DNA of 64,000 nucleotides from Bombyx mori (GCF_030269925.1 NC_085119.1:9957001-10021000); one strand, 5' to 3'; positions 44,993 through 57,870 are shown, counted from the stretch's first letter. The notes: generated from the sequence alone by a model not told the origin. Made by a program: numbers and translations.

Positions 44993-46439
44993 CCTAAATA
45001 CTTCCCAACTGACTTATTCAAGACATCGTTATAATGGCAGTTTTGCCAAGCCGTAAGTCTTAGACACTATAGTAAATTGTAATATTCCATCAATATGTCG
45101 GATAGAAAATAAGAAAGGATTTAGGTACAATAATAATCCTGAATATCTAAACTTAGTCAGTATAATTTACAGACTAAGTACTACTTAATAACCAGACCTA
45201 GAATACCTCTGATTTAAAAATGACATCATTATCTTTTATTAATAAACACCTAAAAGTCTGCTTAATTTACAATATGCAAGTTTCGACAACAATAATTAGC
45301 AGTAGTTTTTTAGCAAATTCAAATGGAAATTTTATTAAGAGTCTAGCTTGATTTGGTGCCTCGTAACATGAACATGTTGTTAGCAATCTTCAACAAAAAA
45401 AAAAAAAAAACAAATCTCCAAATGCGTAATTGTGATGGTCACACTACAATCATACATTTAGATGCGAATCGTTTTAATACCAATTTGAAATTTGATGTGG
45501 CTGCTGTATGTTTAATTTATGTTTTCGTGCATTGCGGATTGCTATTATCTCGTTTTTTATTATTAGTAGTTATTGTTTTTATACATCAACCAGTTCTACG
45601 ACTCGGGTAATCAAAGGTTAACTTTTAAAGTTGAGCGAATACTTCCTAACTATTGATACTTGTTTATGATTTAATTAAAAACGTGTTATCTATCTTCATA
45701 TTTATAGGCACACAATCAGATTTTTGCTTACAGTTTTTCATTACTTTCACCTGTATCTGGCCACCTTTATTAATTTAGTATTTGTAGTAATTTTCACTAA
45801 CCTTAAAACGTCCGATTAATTTACATTTACGAAAAACTTACACACATGTCAAGGTCCAATAATAATACAATGATTTAAAGATTTAACATAACAGCATGAC
45901 CAGCGTAATAAAAAAAAAAAAAAAAAATTTTTAAGAAATCATTTGCTTTAGTTTTGCTATTTACGGGTCTTATTCGTATGTCTATTTTTAAAAGTCATAG
46001 TTGGGTGAACGCTGTCTTAAAGATGTTAGTGTTTAACAAAGGCCTCCTTCAAGGATTTCCACACCAACCAGTCCTGCCCTGTTCTCATCAAGCGTATTCC
46101 TGCTACCTTCACCAAGTCGTCAAGCCACATTGTCGGGGGCATACCCACAGGTTTGCCAGTAGTCGCCAGTAGTAGCAATGTGGGCACACATGCCAACTGC
46201 CATATCGAAACTCTTCAATGTCTTGTGTTGGATAACGGTGTTCACATTGTGTATCACAAGCTTCGGTAACCCTAATACTAGATGGGCCATAAGCAAAAAA
46301 ATACCACTATAAGTAGGCCTTAGAAGTAGAAATGTATATTTTTTTCTAGAGCATCGTAAAGGGAGCACACAACTTTACAGACCAACAAAAAATTCAAAAT
46401 ACCCACCACAACAACAAATAAAAATATTACCGTTAATAT

Positions 46440-46830
46440 GCAATAACATTAAGTGAAAAGTTGCGTTTAATTAATGACCGCTGTGGAGGCGCAGCTTTTT
46501 ACCAAACAAAGCATTACGAGAGTGACACTCTGGAGAAATCAAAATGCGTTGCTTGAAAATGATATGAAAACAATAAACATAAAAGCACTGGAATGCACGA
46601 CGCGTGTGATTGCTGTGAATTAATTAAAAGTGGTTTTCATTAGGTCCATAAATGGGCGTCGCGCGCTTTTAGTCCAGACAGCCGCGCGGCCATGTTGGAT
46701 GGCACAGTGCGGCGTCAGGGCGGGGCCACAGATAACAAAGCTCGGCGCGTACTCATGCCGCTGCGGTGCATGCCAAACGACCGGTCGCGCCGCGCCGGTT
46801 TCGTGCCTAGCCAATGCCGATACCACAGAT
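46440..46830. promoter_or_regulatory. Non-coding island 2: AT homeobox-like half and CG-rich half
   Basis: The left half carries GTTTAATTAATGACC and GAATTAATTAAAAG (homeodomain-type cores); the right half (46640-46830) is very CG-rich (GGGCGTCGCGCGC, GACCGGTCGCGCCGCGCCGG). No repeat match in the window. The composition resembles insect cis-regulatory DNA; inference only. Confidence 0.3.
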
Positions 46831-47099
46831 GGCTTTTTTGTGTTCGAAAAAAAAAAGTTAAGCCGATAAAGCATTCTTTAGAAATATCCTTTGCATCAAG
46901 ACGGCACCTACGATTATCTGTATGTAAATAAACAAAAATGGCTTTTAAGTTCTCTCGTTGTTAAATAGAACCTTGTGCCCTTTCTATGTATCTCTTTTCA
47001 AACAGTATTTTTTTTTTCGATTTAGCCATAATACCACATTCCAACTATAATACTACTTTTTGTGGTTTGCCTGCAATAACTTAAAGGTTTAGTCTATTT

Positions 47100-48145
47100 T
47101 TTTCCCTACCTATGCTGATAGCCTTGAGCGGATATTTTAGCTTCACCCTAACTTGTGTAGGTGAGCTCACGGGTCTCAAACCGGAGTGTTGCTAACACTG
47201 ACCCAGACCCAGCAAGAGTAGTGCTTCGCAGAATCTACCACCGGATCGGAAACGCGACCCACTGAGAAGATCCGGCGAGAAACTCAGTGGGCTGTGTCTA
47301 TGGGTTAATTCGCTCGTCGAGCCCTTCGTCGCAAGCGACGGGTTCGACGAGGACGGTGACCGGTGCTTGTGGTGCCTAAAAGCACCGTTAATGGATCGGG
47401 AGGATCCGTAATGACGTGCTTTGGGCGACGTCGACTGTTTACCATTCGGTCTACAGGATCGGGTATGTAGTTTCCAGCGGCCACGACAAGAGGGTTCTCA
47501 TGTCGTGCCGCCTTCTCGAAATGGCGCAATGATGCCGACTGTAGATACTTACTGACAGAGTCGAGCTCCAGGTCATCGTGGAGATCCACGTTCCTCAGGA
47601 ACCATGGTGCTCCGACGGCTATCCTGCAGAATTGGGATTGAATAACCTGAAGGGGCTTCAAGTTGGTGCGGGCCGCGTGAGCGAACACTACGCTTGCATA
47701 CGTCATGACGGGGCGTATGCAAGTTTTGTAGAGAGTTACCTTATTACAGAGGGACAGTTTGCTTCGCTTGCAAAGCATAGGATACAGACGTCCTAATATG
47801 AAGGCGGCACGGTCGCGTACCGTTTTAATGTGGGGACGGAATGTCATCCCTCTGTCGAGGGTGACGCCTAGGTATTTGACCTGCGGGGCCCACGGTATGG
47901 GCTGGCCAAAGAGAGTGACGGGGCCAACGGCGGAGGTGTTAACGCGCCTATTAGGGAGTGGCATGCTCGAAGTGGTATTCGGAGAGCGACCCCTTTTGAA
48001 GAGCACCGCTGTACTTTTCGCCACTTCCGGAACCACTGTCCCATGGCGGCTACTGCGATCTGGAGTCGCTGATGAAGCAACGACATCTTCCTACACGAGT
48101 AGTAGATAGCCGTGTCATCGGCGAAGAGCGCTAGATGGTTCAAGA
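47100..48145 (-). mobile_element. 5'-truncated BMC1-like jockey LINE with RT C-terminus
   Basis: On the minus strand, LALFADDTAIYYSCRKM (catalytic ADD box, near 48130) is followed after a frameshift near 48000 by VKYLGVTLDRGMTF, ILGRLYPMLCKRSKLSLCNK and the C-terminus RTRRLRRRARRAN (ends 47305). The 3' untranslated end runs to TATGCTGATAGCCTTGAG near 47110. ORF1, the endonuclease and most of the RT are missing. Confidence 0.9.
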
Positions 48146-48593
48146 TGTGGTAGTATAGGATTTACGCTATAGCGTCTATTTCTAACTTCTTAGCACTGGA
48201 TCTACCGTAAACTCTTCTGTGCATCTATAATAATACAAATGAAATCCGTCCGAAAATATCATTGAATAATCTAAATAATAAGAAGGTAATTTGTGTTCAT
48301 GAAATTCATAGATATTGCATAATACTTGTTTCAAAGTAAAGACATTTTATACTTTCACTGAAAATGGTAGACCAAACTCGTTTTTGATTTGAATTTATCG
48401 TATATATTTTTTTGCTTGTGACTTTGTTGGGTGTTTGCTCGTATTCTACGTGTTTGTGTTACTTTTATCAGATTGATTACATACTTTGTATTAATTTTGT
48501 GGAAATTGCGGGAAAGATTTCTGATTTGGTACCACAAGCATAACTCAGGTGGCTCGCGGGCTTTTTTAGAAATGTTTGTGTATTAGATATAAT

Positions 48594-48670
48594 TGTAGTA
48601 TTTCTTCTTCTTATCAGCCCACAGACGTCCACTGCTGGACATAGGTCTCCCCCAAGCCTCGCCACAAATG
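48594..48670. mobile_element. Short RTE-related fragment
   Basis: CACAGACGTCCACTGCTGGA and CATAGGTCTCCCCCAAGCC form a stretch that is very common in moth and other insect genomes as part of RTE-type elements (recognised from memory). Only 75 bases are kept. Confidence 0.5.
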
Positions 48671-49819
48671 TAGTATTTAGCGATAGTCAAATAATAAGTT
48701 GTAATATTCATTATAATTAAATGTATTGTTAAATATACAAATAATATGTAACATAAAACAGTTCAATTGTAGATTAAATCAAAGAAAACCTTTTCATTTC
48801 TTGTTTGCTTTAACTAAATAATTTTATTTAGAGACAACAAACGCTGTTTTACGAAAAACGTCACTTACTGGATCTTACGCTATTCACGGGCATTTAAATT
48901 CCTTATCTGTTTATAGGGACGCAGGTTCCACTATAAAACCCTTTTACGTAACACGTGATGCTACACTGAGTGATTTACGATGACAATCGCGACCATAATA
49001 CAACCCAAGTTTACTTTAGACAATCCCAGCGAACGATGCACAATAGTCCGGGGTTAATTTATTTCCGAGGCACAGCCAACTAGGAAACTTTATCTCTTTG
49101 TTGAGTCGTTTTAGCTCAGATAAAATGATAATGTGTTCCTTTATGTAAGTAATCGTAAAATTGAACACTCGGTTGGCGTCATGGGGTTATATTACGCGTA
49201 AATCTACGAAGGGTTGGAATGTACGTACATTTTCAATTAGTTTTATCTAGATTAAGCAACGAGACGTTTATCGTGTTGGATATCTTGACTGAACAATAAA
49301 TACGTGTATTATCAAAAATATATGCGCATTCATGAACAAAACAATACATAGATTAATAAACTGATAACAAACACTATGTATTTATCTGAAAGCAGAAAGT
49401 TATATGTTTTTTGTTTAAAAATGCTTCTAGATTATTCCGTGAATTCAATTAGAATAAGAAATACTCATAATGAAAATAACTGAAAAACCTTTAGAATTTA
49501 TTCGAAACTTCGTTCGTACATTATCTATGTTATTGACAAAGATCATAAAATTAAAAACAATCTAATAAAAGTAATTAGATTTTGTAGACTTAACACAATA
49601 AAATACTAATTGAAGAATCATAGATAGTAAGAATTTATTATGTATTTCTCATTTAAATGATAAAATGTCATTACAGGAATATTTCTGTTCGGATGTTCAT
49701 TTTATAAAAATAGCATTTAGATTTCACAAAAATACACTTACTAATAGCTATGCCGTTCAAAAATTATTTATGTAATAATTTGTAAGCTATAACAGTAATA
49801 ATGATGTAAATGAGCAAGA

Positions 49820-50060
49820 GGCATGTAGTGACCTCAGGACCAAAACACATGCGAGGTTCACACGGAGCTGGTGATTTATATCCCACGGAGCGGTTGGCGT
49901 GCCGTGACGTGGCGGCGGCGAGGCGCGGCCGGGGCAGGTACGCCGGCCCGCATTTATAGCGGAACTTTAATTTACGACCGCTCTAAATTACGTGGATTTA
50001 CTGCGCGCCTTTATTGGCCCTCTACGAACGCGCCCGCCTCACTCCGCCCTTCGCCTCCCC
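49820..50060. promoter_or_regulatory. GC-rich non-coding island 3
   Basis: GGCGGCGGCGAGGCGCGG is followed by alternating GC blocks and AT cores (GCATTTATAGCGG, CTTTAATTTACGACCG, GCCTTTATTGGCCC). The AT cores fit Hox/Caudal-type binding sites. There is no long conserved frame and no repeat match. Confidence 0.35.
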
Positions 50061-50278
50061 ACTTACAATAGCCTCACGAACAACTTCTGCTCAGGAACTG
50101 CATCGCTCGAACTGCATAATTTAATGCGCTATCAAACCCGACGGTGAATTCGCTGGAAATTAATTAAAGAACTACTGCAGATCGCCAGTAACTAAGTCAT
50201 ATTAAAAATCAATCGTAAAATTAATAATGGCTCTGGGTAAAGTACAGGTAACATCTTGATTCGAATTAGACACACTCA

Positions 50279-50592
50279 CGTCATTACGGATCCTCCCGAT
50301 CCATTAACGGTGCTTTTAGGTACCACAAGCACTGGTCACCGTCCTCGTCGAACCCGTCGCTTGCGACGAAAGGCTCGATGAACGAATTAACCCATAGACA
50401 CAGCCCACTGAGTTTCTCGCCGGATCTTCTCAGTGGGTCTCGTTTCCGATCCGGTGGTAGATTCTGCGAAGCACTGCTCTTGCTAGGGTCAGTGTTAGAA
50501 TCACTCCGGTTTGAGCCCCGTGAGCTCACCTACTAGTAAAGGTTACGCTGAAATAGCCTCTCAAAGCTATCAGCTTAGGTAGAAAAAAAAAA
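50279..50592 (+). mobile_element. BMC1-like LINE 3' end
   Basis: CGTCATTACGGATCCTCCCG to GCTATCAGCTTAGGTAG plus A tail; near-identical to 24765-25122. Confidence 0.9.
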
Positions 50593-50615
50593 GACACACT
50601 AAATATTTTACCCTA

Positions 50616-50860
50616 TTATGAGACATCATTAAGTGAGTCAGCACTCATTTTGGTACGTAAACGCATGAGAATATTACTATCCCATGCTTGGAATTTATCA
50701 AGTAATTGTGAAAAGCTCTCTCCATCCCTGCGCAGGCGCAAGGCCACGTCATATCCGGCGTTATCTCCCAGAGAAAGCGGATGCTCGCCGTCGGCAACTT
50801 CAAAAGGCACGGATCCTTTGTTGGTGTATTTACATAATTGTTCTTGCAAAACTATTTTTA
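50616..50860 (-). CDS. Unidentified exon-like open frame
   Basis: On the minus strand a possible acceptor (AAAAATAG near 50857) opens a frame of about 77 codons to a stop at 50616. The sequence has ordinary protein-like composition (GSVPFEVADGEHPLSLGDN, DGESFSQLLDKFQAWDSN, ending SADSLNDVS) and higher GC than its flanks. I do not recognise a family. It could be a terminal exon of an unseen gene, a retrocopy piece, or chance. No partner exon was found within the window. Confidence 0.3.
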
Positions 50861-51359
50861 TATTGTTTTCGATCCCAAATTACGTAACTGTAATAGAACC
50901 GGTTTTATTTTGAAATTCAATACGCTTAGGAAATAAAGCTCGGCCAAAATCTTTCGTTCGCATTATATGTACTCACTAGAAGACAAAAACGGATTTTTAA
51001 TTTAAAGGCTCAGTTACAATGGAAAAAAAGCTAAAGAAAAAACATGCTGCATATGTCCGCCACCAAATTATTTCCCTAATGAGGACTAAGCCACGCATGT
51101 TGTGTCCTGAGAAACGTTTAATGGCTGCTCGGCACACGGTCCGGCTTTTAACTTCTAATCTAAGCCTATTAAACTTCACGAAACCCTCTCCGATTTCTCG
51201 TGAATGCATTTCCAAGTAACCGAGCCGATATAATTGTAAAAAATAAAACTCGGGACTCGGACAAACACATTTTACCTAAGCGTAATTTACATTAATTCGA
51301 TACCGATTCAAAGAAGTACATTTAAGTTAACTATTTGAATTTGATACTAAATTCCATTG

Positions 51360-51500
51360 TCGATGGTTTTGAATCGTATAAATTCCCTTGGTTTATACGA
51401 CGTTCGGAATCGGGTCGATATTTTATAGCGTTGGCGGCTGGGCAGTAATTGGAAGCGAGGATGCGCGGACGCAGTAAAGCGGCAATTGACCAGAAAATAA
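51360..51500. promoter_or_regulatory. Non-coding island 4
   Basis: CGTATAAATTCCC and its near complement GGTTTATACG form a short hairpin, followed by CG-rich GCGTTGGCGGCTGGGCAG and GGATGCGCGGACGCAG. Function unknown. Confidence 0.2.
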
Positions 51501-51757
51501 CGAGCCCTCGCGTTTGGTTATACTTATACTACGCATATGCCTTTATATGCAGCTGCCGTACGAGCTTTATTGTTGTCAAAAAATATTTATTTTTGTTAAT
51601 TAGACAAAATGCATTAACCCTTCAGCTTAAATCGTTAAGCTGAAGACATTTCAATTAAAAGTGTAGTCAGAATATTTTTTTCTTAATCTACCTTAATAAC
51701 CTGTATCGTTGTTGCAATAAAATATTCCTTCAATATGAATGTAAATTTTAATAATGA

Positions 51758-52050
51758 CTAGCTGACCCGGCAGACTTCGTAGTGCCTCAATCGATAAATA
51801 AAAGACCTGAACTTTTGTGTAAACTAAACTTAAAACAAACAAAAAAATCCGCCCGACGGGGGACACATCAAAGGAAAAACAAAATTGTTATTTTTATTTA
51901 ATTCCAAGCATTTTCATATGTATCTACCTTTTAAACCTTCTCTGGACTTCCACAAATAATTCAAGACCAAAATTAGTCAAATCGGTCCAGCCGTTCTCGA
52001 GTTTTAGCGAGACTAACGAATACCAATTCATTTTTATATATATAAATAGA
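51758..52050 (+). mobile_element. RTE-like LINE tail
   Basis: GACTAGCTGACCCGGCAGAC to AAATCGGTCCAGCCGTTCTC and a TATATATAAATAGA end, parallel to 38655-39000. Confidence 0.7.
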
Positions 52051-52999
52051 TTAATCAAAAACAATTAAGATTTATTTTATTATTCAGTTGCAGTTGAACT
52101 ACCTTCAGCCTACGGCTTTCCATTATGTGTTTCTCAGAGCCCATATAGCCTCCACGCAACGTGAACGACGCGATCCACCTTGAAGTATAAGGGGCAAGTC
52201 TCAATTGAAATAAAAGAAACGTATTATTGCATCGGAACTGAAATAAACAGGCACCAAGCCATGTGGGATCGTATTACGCGCCCTTCTACTAATAAAAAGG
52301 ATGAATCATGATGACTTATCATGGGGGCTTATTGCTTGAAAGGTCTTCGGATAGACCAAAACATCTTCTACATGAGTAATAATTATACAGGTCATTATCA
52401 TGTAAGATGCTTTGGACTTCAATGCCTATGTATTTATTACCTAGTGACCATATCCAAATAAACACACTAGCAACTAATCAAACCTGCATCAATAGATAGA
52501 GAACTTCTGTTGGAGAAGCGTGGCTTACCCCGAAGCCCGTTCCGTGCCGCCATAAAGGTGCACGAAGACCCGTTCTTCTGGCCTCTAATCCACTACTACT
52601 TCCAAAAGAATAAACTGTGTGAAAACGTAAATTTGAAAAATCCTGTTAATTCATATTTATAGACAAAGTCCCGGATATCATAACATCAGACAAATTAAAA
52701 CATGTCGAACCAAGATTGATCTGTTGTCGATATTTTACAACCACATAAATAGAAAAAATCGTATTTATGATGCCTTAACAAGTGTAAATAAATTTGTATC
52801 AAAATACAATCAGTAATGGTTATGGACTCGCGCTGCCAACGAATAGTGGAGTCCATACAACTCGATGATGATTCCATAAATTTATACAGTGCACAATAAA
52901 AAGGCAGTTCAGAACAAAACGGCGTCACCTCGTTTTATGGACTGCCTTACGCGCACTAAACCCACCAATCATTGTTCTTCAAACTAACAATTCGGCTAG

Positions 53000-53220
53000 T
53001 CACTGACAACAGTCGGCCCGACGTTCTACCTAATTACTCGCCGTGTAATCGGTGAATGACCAGCTTTATTGAGTTTTAGCGACCCGATATAAAGTTCTAT
53101 TATTTGGGCTCAAACACAGTTAACGTTATTCCGCCTTGACATAAATGAGTCGATGTATTATCGCAAGCTTGTCTGCGAATCGGCTCACGCGTATTGGCAT
53201 ACTGGTGCTAATTAAATACC
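53000..53220. promoter_or_regulatory. Non-coding island 5
   Basis: A unique stretch with mixed GC blocks and AT cores (CTAATTACTCGCCG, CAGCTTTATTGAG, GGTGCTAATTAAATACC). No frame or repeat. Possible enhancer; inference only. Confidence 0.25.
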
Positions 53221-53410
53221 TATAAAATTTATTAACGTTGCCATATATGGATAGTTAATGTGGTAGATAGGTTACCGCTGTCTTTCTTAAGCAATTTGTT
53301 GTGAGAATAATTTTATATTTTTTAGATATATGTAAATACATATTTAATTTAAAGAAACAGCATTTTGTCTAAGACAATTTTAATACACGTTGTATGCGTT
53401 TGTGTTTTTT

Positions 53411-53720
53411 TCCCCTACTTATTCGCTGGTAGATTAACGGGCTATTTCAGCTACACTGTAGCTGGTAAATGAGCTCACGGGGCTCAACCTGACAGAGTGT
53501 ACTAACCTAGCAAGTGGCCCTAGCAAGAGCAGAATCTACCACCGGATCGGAATTGCGATCCACTAAGAAGATCCGGCGAGAAACTCAGTGGGTTGCATCT
53601 ATGAGTCCGTTTGCTCATTGAACTCGTCAAAAGATTTGCGGCATTTGAAGAGCCTAAAAGCATCAAGATCGGATCCGGGGGATCCAATAAGGCCTGTTTC
53701 GGGCTACGGCGGCTTTGCGT
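53411..53720 (-). mobile_element. BMC1-related LINE 3' end, diverged
   Basis: CCCCTACTTATTCGCTGG to GGGGGATCCAATAAGGCC with GAAGATCCGGCGAGAAACTC in between, minus orientation, many changes. Confidence 0.8.
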
Positions 53721-54061
53721 TACCCCGTTACCTGAGTCGTATATTTCTGATATTTTTTCGTCTGTTATTTTGTGTATAATTGTTCCTCTTCGTACAAATT
53801 GGCTAGAAGAGAACCCGCTGAGCAATAAGACCGCGAATTATAACATTTTTATTGAAAATTTAAGACTTTAACATTCGCATATTACCTACTTTTAGTATTT
53901 TAACAAAAATTATCTTTCTTCTTATATATATTGTAGCATGTATAGAAAGAACCCTTCAATATTTTATTTTGAACAATAAATGTAATATATCGAGAGGCCA
54001 GAAGATAAAGCTTGAATCTCAATCAAAAGTAGTTTAGTGTCATCGCGGTTGACTCTAACAT

Positions 54062-55196
54062 TTTTTTTTTTTATGATTGAAGGATTACTGGTGGCCCGGA
54101 GGCCTTTCCAGTTTCACCAGGACAGGTGGGCGAGCAAAGGCTCAGCCAGGAGGGGTGGGATTTGCTAACAGCTACCCGAGCGCCTCCGAAGGAGACCTAA
54201 CAGCTCAAGAGTAGCTGCTTCGCGAATGAATCTACTACCGAATCGGAATCGCGACCCGCTGAGAAGATCCGGCGAGAAACTCAGCGAGCTGATTCATGGG
54301 TTAGGTTGCACGGCGAACTCTTTGTCGAGTTCGACGAGTACGGTTACCGAGGTCCCTAAGCCTGCTCCTAGTGTTAGAGCTGAAGGCGTCTAATGCAAAG
54401 GTTATTGGATCTGATGGATCCGTAAGGACGTGTCTAGGGCGTCGACGGTGACTGGCTCCTGCTTGATCAGGATTCGGGGAGTAGTCAGCGGCGGCAACGA
54501 TAAGGCGATTATCATGACGCATAGCCTTATCGAAGTACCGTTCCGACGCTGACTTCATGTATTTCTGTATAGATTCGAGGCCCAGGTCGTCGTGTAGGTC
54601 AACGTTCCTCACGAACCACGGAGCTCCGACGGCTAACCTGCAAAAGCGGGATTGTAGAGATTGAAGGGTGTCTATGTGTGTGCGGGCCGCGTGAGCGAAC
54701 ACCACACTCGCGTAAGTCATGACGGGCCTTATGAAATTTTTGTAAAGTGTCACCTTGTTCCGAAGGGACATTTTACTCCGCTTACAGATCATGGGGTAGA
54801 GTCTACCGAGAATAAACGCGGCACGGTCACGGACTGATTTTATATGCGGGTGGAATGTCATCGATGCATCCAGGGTAACGCCCAGGTACTTGACCTTCCT
54901 GGCCCAGGGTTGGATTGACTAAAGAGAGTAATCGGGGGTGTGAGATTCCTCCTCCTAATACGGGAGGAAATCCGTGTGGAGCTTCCCCTCTGAAATAGCA
55001 CTGCAGTACTTTTCGCTGGGTTGATGTCTATGCGCCATTTTCGGAACCACTGTCCTAGGGCTAGGGCTGCGCTCTGAAGCTTCTTCGCGATTAGGGACTT
55101 GTTTCTACTGGAATAGTAAACAGTCGTGTCGTCGGTGACTCTAACATACCAGGGGACGTGAGTGTGGGGTACGCCCGAGGTACCAGATTTGCACAT
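54062..55196 (-). mobile_element. 5'-truncated jockey LINE, second subfamily
   Basis: On the minus strand: VTDDTTVYYSSRNKSL (position of the catalytic ADD box, altered), GQWFRKWRIDINPAKSTAVL (55000s), then after a frameshift near 54860 ILGRLYPMICKRSKMSLRNK and the C-terminus RTRRTRQRVRRAT (ends 54301). The 3' end carries GGACAGGTGGGCGAGCAAAG and a T-rich run near 54060. It differs from the BMC1-like copies in its 3' end, so it is a separate subfamily. Confidence 0.88.
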
Positions 55197-55379
55197 TAAT
55201 CGCTGTCCAGACTTAGTAATATTAAATACAATTTAGGAACCAGAAGTACCGTAGAATTAAATAAAATTTCGCAACCTCAAAAAACCGTTCTGCTTACAGT
55301 AAACACAGTCGGTAGCCTGGCGCTCCGTTTACAACAGGATTTTTGAACGGAACTTGGCGCCAGATTCTACCGAATCTGT

Positions 55380-55520
55380 GGATTCAGTTTAACGCGCTGA
55401 ATTTCTCGCTGGATCTTCTCGGTGGGGAACGATTTCCATCCGGTGGTAGATTCAGCGAAGCACTGTTCTTGCTAGGGCAGATATTAGCAAGCTCAGGCTG
55501 AGCTCGCCCAACGACCAAGG
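55380..55520 (+). mobile_element. BMC1-related 3' fragment
   Basis: GAATTTCTCGCTGGATCTTC to GGCTGAGCTCGCCC, diverged and without tail. Confidence 0.7.
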
Positions 55521-56943
55521 TGCAACTAGTTTCAAAGCTAATGGCAGATATGTAGGTATTTAATATCATCAAGCACTAGTAAATATAAAAGCAATCAAAG
55601 ACATCTCGTTCCAACGCAACAAGGTTCGAAATGCCTTGAACAGCAAACTTAGACAATCTAATCTCAGATCTGGGTATGTAACCCAGAAAGGAAACGATGG
55701 AAGATCATTCTGAGCTAATTGCGCCTTCATCCTAACGTTGTTGCGCATTTCGATTCGACATTACACAAAATCACATCATTCAGATTATACATGACTCCAT
55801 GTTTGTTCCGGTCACGATTCCCTATATCACAAACAGTAATCTGTGCGAAACTTCCATAAAGGCAGATGAGATAACGGCCAGCTCACGTCTTGTTGAAGTG
55901 TTATAGAGTTACAAGCCGCCAGACGAAATACTTTGGCACCCTGAGGCTCCTTATCGAGGTTGTAGGCCAATCTAGGGGGGTGACTTCCTTGAAAAGCTGG
56001 CAACAAATATATAATAATTCCAACACCGTGATGTGTGGGTTGATGGTCAAAATGCGGAACCCTGCTGAATTAGAAGAACCGTCCGTCATTTGATAAATCA
56101 TAAATATAGTTCTTCAGAAGGCATAAACATTATTGTGCATAGTTGACTTCTGAGGATAGGGCAGCGATTGCAAGGTGTGAACCGAGGATTCATCAACTTT
56201 TCTAGATCAGCAATATGAATACGACCATTGCATGCGAATAATATTAAGTTCATGGTAAAAATGTCGACCGAAAAAAAAAACGGTATTTGTGTTAACTATT
56301 ATGAAATCTACATTTTATGAAAATTATACATCTGATGATATTGGTTAGAGTCTATTGAGCCGGCAACTTGCGGCTCGCCAGCCATATACTGATATCTGGA
56401 TGTCAAGCTCCGGCTCTTTAGTTCCATACGCAAATATTAAGTACTAACCGGACTCGCCCGCCTCGCTGCGCATTTAAAATTAACATTATTATTTATTGTC
56501 ATTATTAATTATTAGGGAGTCCAACACTCATATAAATATTAGCCTATCCATTAAGTTTTTTTATTGTTAACATTTATTTTCTACATGGATACAAAGTTCC
56601 AAGTCGGTTGACTTGGTTAGATGCATGGTTCAGTAGTTATAACGGAACATCCGTAAATACCACTGTAGATTTATTTATTAGTATAAATTTTATAAAAACA
56701 AAACCATTTGAAAATCGCTCTGAATCAGTTAACGAGAATTATGCACAATTTTTATATCTCAGTCACTTGTTTTATTTCTAAATACAAGTTAAATTGTTTA
56801 GTAAAGCTTAAATTTTCTACTTAAATAATCATGCAAATCCATCGTTTCCATTGAATTTGTTTGCATTGAATATGAATAAGTAGATATTTCCTTGCGAATA
56901 TTTTTTTTTTTAAATAAAAAAAACATTTTTTCGAGTCGAACAT

Positions 56944-57275
56944 CGAATTGTTCGAGATGATACCGACATCTCGTTTTTACCACCGCACCGCCCGCCGCCG
57001 GAGTAGAGTTCATCCATACTACCTGGAGCCACTACGTTCATCCACAGTGCGTTTCCAGAGATCTTTTTTGCCACGTACCATCCGGCTATGGAATGAGCTC
57101 CCCTCCACGGTGTTTCCCGAGCGCTATGACATGTCCTTCTTCAAACGAGGCTTGTGGAGAGTATTAAACGGTAGGCAGCGGCTTGGCTCTGCCCCTGGCA
57201 TTACTGACGTCCATGAGCGACGGTAACCACTCACCATCAGGTGGGCCGTATGCTCGTCTGCCTATACGGCAATAA
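56944..57275 (+). mobile_element. CR1-type LINE 3' end with RT C-terminus
   Basis: An open frame encodes FEMIPTSRFYHRTARRRSRV and LPRTIRLWNELPSTVFPERY, as in the element at 9499-11360, and ends in CGTCTGCCTATACGGCAATA plus A tail. It is a short, little-diverged insertion. Confidence 0.9.
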
Positions 57276-57639
57276 AAAAAAACATATTTATGCATGTAAG
57301 TACTATTTATTACTGGCAAGATAATTTTCTTTGGCTTTTTAAAAACTTTGTAATTTAATAAATTGTAATTTTTGACTCTTCCTTTGAGTTAGGTTGCGGA
57401 CTCCTAGGCTAGATTGTCCCCCGCTACTTGTGGCAGTAGCCACTTACCATCAGGTACGTTGATAACTCGTCTACTTCGAAAGTCCGTAAAAAGTTTTATT
57501 AAAAATAAACAACACTCACAAAGACTTGTTTGTAAGCAGTTTGGCCCAATCCTTATTAATCTTCTATTTATTCTTAACATTGAATATTTAACCATACGAA
57601 AGCTGTGCGTCTAAAGTTTAGTTTAGTACATTCAGTACT

Positions 57640-57870
57640 AACCATTAGCCGAGTCTACGAATCGTAGCGCGTAGGCGTGAGTCTACGTACTGGGCGGCAG
57701 GCGGCGGATTAAAATCGGACAAAGGCGACACATGAAACGCGCCGCCGAATCTGCTTATCACACCTTATTGTTTGTTGCCCGCTGGCAGCGATATTACCCT
57801 CTATATATCAACGTTCACGTGGACACCATTCGTGTTTATGTAATGATAATGTAAGCAGGTATCAAATCCT
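57640..57870. promoter_or_regulatory. Non-coding island 6
   Basis: CG-rich blocks (GGGCGGCAGGCGGCGGATT, GAAACGCGCCGCCGAATC) sit next to AT motifs: GGATTAAAA (Otx/Bicoid-type core), GCTTATCAC (GATA), CCTTATTGTTTGTTG (Sox/forkhead-like) and ATGTAATGATAATG. Unique in the window. The clustering of motif types suggests an enhancer; untested. Confidence 0.35.

Noticed and set aside
46620..46931. Three overlapping frames in the CG-rich island
   Set aside because: High GC lowers stop frequency on both strands; no splice-site chain or family motif supports a gene.
51019..51219. Basic plus-strand frame (MEKKLKKKHAAYVRHQ...)
   Set aside because: Short, without matches I can name, with an equally long antisense frame; treated as non-coding.
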